Shown one piece after another: positions 61,726 to 64,000 of a stretch of DNA of 64,000 nucleotides. The notes beneath the pieces were generated by a model that was given only the letters and a program-made list of their open reading frames with translations, was not told the DNA's origin and ran no database searches. A program made the translations under genes and the position numbers. The stretch's first letter is position 1. Every line of letters starts with the position of its first letter. Source of the stretch: Deltaproteobacteria bacterium (GTDB taxonomy: Bacteria > Myxococcota_A > UBA796 > GCA-2862545); assembly GCA_006226595.1 (NCBI GenBank), contig SBGP01000081.1, forward strand, positions 83,330-147,329. Reading direction: 5' to 3'.

Positions 61726-63237
61726 ATGCGTACGACGACCCTGGTCCTGGCGCTGGTCGCGCTCGGTGCCTGTCGCCCCTGGAGTCTGCATCCCTGGGGC
61801 GCGGACTTCCCCGGCGAGCCCCTATGGAATGCCGAACGCCTCGTGCCAGCGCTCGACGGGCTCTACGTCGAGCTTCCTCATGCCGGTCGGCTAGTACGCG
61901 TCGATCGGCTCGGAGACATGCGCAGCATCGACCTCGAGGGTCGCGTGCTCGAGAGCTTGACGCCGACGCCTGACGCGAGCGCGCTGGTCGCGTTTACAAC
62001 GGAAGCCTTCTGTCCCGAGGAAGACGCCCCCTGCGAGGACCTCGAGACCCGCAAGGAGCTCGCGCTGGTTCGCGACGCGGCGCTCGTCAACGCGGTGGAG
62101 GTCGACCCTCACTTCAACGCTGTGGCGTTCTCGCCGTCTGGACAGCGGGCCATCGCCTATCTGGACGTCAACGCCGAGCTGTCGCTCGAGGGCGTCATCA
62201 ACCTCACCGCCGTGGCCGTCCTCGACCTGGAAACCGCGGAGGTCGAGGACGTTCAGGTAGGGTTCGCGGCCGAGCAGGTGCTGTTCACGCCGGACGACAC
62301 GCGAGCGGTCGTGCTGTCGCGGAGCGAGGTGGCGGTCCTCGATCTCACGACCTCTCCCCCGAGCACGGACGTCGTGTTTCCGCTGACGCTGGACCCCGAC
62401 CAGACCGTCGAGCCGGTGGGCATCGACCTCACGCCGGATGGCCGCTACGCCCTGATCTCGGTGCGTCAGTCGTCCGATCTCTACGTGCTCGACCTCGACC
62501 TGCACGCGGTGAACATCGTCAGTCTGGCTGCGAATCCCAGCGCGATGGTGGTCGACGACCTCGTCGACCGGACGGTGCTCGTGTTCGACTCCGAGCCCAG
62601 GGTGGACCTGCTCGAGCACGACTTCTTCGAGGTGGACTCCAGGGTTCTCGACGAGCCGATGAACCGCATCGTCCACGGAGAGAACCTGTCGGTGCTGTAC
62701 AGCCAGGGAACGTCCTACAAGGACGTGTACCGACTCGACATCGCGACAGGCGACCTCGTCGAGTACCGACTCGAGAACCCGGCGATCGAGCTCGTGCTCG
62801 CGCCGACCGAGGACTACGCCGTGGCGCTCACTCGGGCGGAGGGGGCCGGTGGGGTCGGCGTGAGCGGACTCTACGACAGCGCACCGGGCATGGAGATTCT
62901 CGATCTGCGTCCCGGAGCCGACGACACCTACCCCTACCTGCTCGAGTCGACGGGCGTTGGCGTGGCATTCGCGTCCACCGAGACGACCCTGCACGCGCTG
63001 GTCCTGCAGGAGGGCGTCGACTACCTCTACCAGCTCGACCTCTATACCGGTGAGGACGAGGAGATCGAGCTGGCCGCTCCGCCCCGCTCGATCGGGACGA
63101 TGCCGGATGGTTCGTTCTTCATCGCCCAGGAAGGGGCGTTCGGGCGGATCTCGTTCCTCGATCCTTCCACCGGGGACCTGGAGGTCGTCGAAGGGTTCGC
63201 CCTCGATGGCTGGCTCGATCCCGAGGGGGTGCAGTGA
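61726..63237 (+). CDS. Second beta-propeller lipoprotein
   Basis: 503 aa with lipobox LGAC. It contains propeller-type repeats resembling those of its neighbour (SPSGQRAIAYLDVNAE, TPDDTRAVVLSRSEVAVLDL, TPDGRYALISVRQSSDLYVLDLDLHAVNIV) but has its own N-terminal half. Both end with the same pattern, FGRISFLDPSTGDLEVVEGF here and LGRITFYDADDGTAETITGF there, so they are diverged paralogues. With the barrel protein directly downstream they form a three-gene set, probably a surface complex of two propellers attached to an outer-membrane barrel. Confidence 0.85.
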   Translation: MRTTTLVLALVALGACRPWSLHPWGADFPGEPLWNAERLVPALDGLYVELPHAGRLVRVDRLGDMRSIDLEGRVLESLTPTPDASALVAFTTEAFCPEEDAPCEDLETRKELALVRDAALVNAVEVDPHFNAVAFSPSGQRAIAYLDVNAELSLEGVINLTAVAVLDLETAEVEDVQVGFAAEQVLFTPDDTRAVVLSRSEVAVLDLTTSPPSTDVVFPLTLDPDQTVEPVGIDLTPDGRYALISVRQSSDLYVLDLDLHAVNIVSLAANPSAMVVDDLVDRTVLVFDSEPRVDLLEHDFFEVDSRVLDEPMNRIVHGENLSVLYSQGTSYKDVYRLDIATGDLVEYRLENPAIELVLAPTEDYAVALTRAEGAGGVGVSGLYDSAPGMEILDLRPGADDTYPYLLESTGVGVAFASTETTLHALVLQEGVDYLYQLDLYTGEDEEIELAAPPRSIGTMPDGSFFIAQEGAFGRISFLDPSTGDLEVVEGFALDGWLDPEGVQ

Positions 63238-63842
63238 TGTGGTGGACCCTGCTTGCTACGACCTGGGCGCTGTCTCCCGTCGAGACCTACGACCATGAGC
63301 TCGATGTCGAGATCCGCTCGACCGCGTCCCACGACGACTCGTTTCGGCGCTTCAACGATGCCGGTGGCGTCGGTACCTGGGGCCTGCGCGGCGCGTACGC
63401 GCTGACGCCGCATGTGAAGCTCGCGGCCAGCTGGGCGCATGGAGGTCGCGGCGTCGACGCCTACCTGCCGGATGACTCCACGTACCGTTCGCAGCTGAAG
63501 GTCGAGACCTTCGGCCTCGGGCTGCGGGGAGGGTGGCTCTACAAGGGCATCGTGGGGCCAATCGCGACGGCTCAGGCCCTCGGACTGTGGGGCACGGCGC
63601 GGATGGACGAGGATCCGACCCGCAATGACAACCCGGGCCAGTACGTGCGCCGAGGCGGTGCTTTCGGCTTCACGGCTTCCGCGGGTGTGGAGGCCAGGGT
63701 CCCGGCGTATGGCTGGGCCCAGCCGGCGGCGAGCCTCGAGTTCGGCTACCTCGCCACCACCCCGCTCGGGTTCGGTGAGCTCGGCGGTGTCAGCTTCGAT
63801 GGACTGACCGTGCGCGGTGCCGTGGGAGCGCGCTTCCGCTAG
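63237..63842 (+). CDS. Outer-membrane beta-barrel protein
   Basis: 201 aa. A short signal peptide (MWWTLLATTWALS) precedes amphipathic strands: YDHELDVEIRSTAS, VKLAASWAHGG, LKVETFGLGLRGGWLYKGIVGPIATAQ, AFGFTASAGVEARV, ASLEFGYLATT, LTVRGAVGARFR. The ending GARFR and strand count suggest an eight-stranded barrel of the OmpA/OmpW size class. The ATG at 63237 overlaps the preceding stop (TGATG); a GTG at 63234 is equally placed. Co-translation with two propeller lipoproteins suggests they form one assembly. Confidence 0.75.
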   Translation: MWWTLLATTWALSPVETYDHELDVEIRSTASHDDSFRRFNDAGGVGTWGLRGAYALTPHVKLAASWAHGGRGVDAYLPDDSTYRSQLKVETFGLGLRGGWLYKGIVGPIATAQALGLWGTARMDEDPTRNDNPGQYVRRGGAFGFTASAGVEARVPAYGWAQPAASLEFGYLATTPLGFGELGGVSFDGLTVRGAVGARFR

Positions 63843-63884
63843 TCCCGGAAGTTTGCCCGGCAGAGGGCAGGTACAGGGTGCCGT

Positions 63885-64000
63885 GTGCGGTGCCAGGCGT
63901 CGTGCCGGGTGCGGTGCCAGGCGTGGTGGCGGGTGCGGTGCCAGGTGTGGTGGCGGGTGCGGTGCCAGGTGTGGTGGCGGGTGCGGTGCCAGGCGTCGTG
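63885..64000 (+). repeat. Repeat array 6 (24-bp REP-like family, at least 5 copies, cut by window end)
   Basis: Five cores at 24-bp steps up to the last base; two have CCAGGTG. Spacers are of the GTGGTGGCGG and GTCGTGCCGG types. The left edge CCGTGTGCGG equals that of array 4. It lies 42 bp beyond the barrel gene stop and probably continues past the window. Confidence 0.93.

Overview
The DNA is very GC-rich, with dense, often overlapping genes, many lipoproteins with clear lipoboxes, outer-membrane barrels, Ser/Thr kinases, an NtrC-type sigma-54 activator, DUF1552/DUF1592 cytochrome-type proteins and lipoproteins carrying Asp/Ser repeat linkers. This fits a Gram-negative bacterium of the Myxococcota (former deltaproteobacterial) kind; no rRNA or tRNA is present to settle the taxonomy. 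No phage, plasmid or conventional insertion sequence was seen.

Layout. 1-6194: end of a ferredoxin gene, an Asp/Ser-repeat lipoprotein, then a leftward operon (DUF1592-type cytochrome, DUF1552 protein, two lipoproteins, a 2OG-Fe(II) oxygenase). 6306-10080: a PEGA-tailed Ser/Thr kinase, a membrane-anchored coil protein and a potassium channel. 10269-18014: an ECF sigma factor overlapping a giant kinase that has an anti-sigma-like zinc finger, a pseudokinase, an active kinase and a WD40 propeller, followed by a porin, a cupredoxin, a MauG-type peroxidase and a START-like protein. 18034-21871: tandem propeller-dihaem cytochrome fusions. 22036-28263: a TetR-controlled beta-oxidation operon resembling the mycobacterial FabG4/HtdX cluster. 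28449-43279: mixed housekeeping, transport and lipoprotein genes, including a thioredoxin-like lipoprotein with an in-frame UGA exactly at its catalytic cysteine (probable selenoprotein). 43280-45772: rubrerythrin / HdrD-like / DUF3501 operon with a highly structured leader. 46067-49372: small genes and a REP-associated tyrosine transposase. 49352-56453: a molybdopterin oxidoreductase operon with its own sigma-54 activator and -24/-12 promoters. 56526-63842: a crotonase, PhyH, membrane proteins, two propeller lipoproteins and a barrel.

The most unusual large-scale feature is a family of six dispersed tandem arrays of a 24-bp unit with core GGTGCCAGGCGT (starting near 29649, 40672, 48306, 54875, 59698 and 63885). 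Every array lies at the 3' end of a gene and every array reads in the same direction on the + strand, whatever the direction of the adjacent gene. One array stands just upstream of the RAYT transposase gene. I interpret this as a REP-like element system mobilised or maintained by that transposase, with local tandem amplification; this is inference.

Regulation. Several promoters and leaders can be read: extended -10 boxes placed exactly for leaderless transcripts, two leader hairpins that bury the ribosome binding site, TetR-type palindromes, and sigma-54 elements with a palindromic upstream site.
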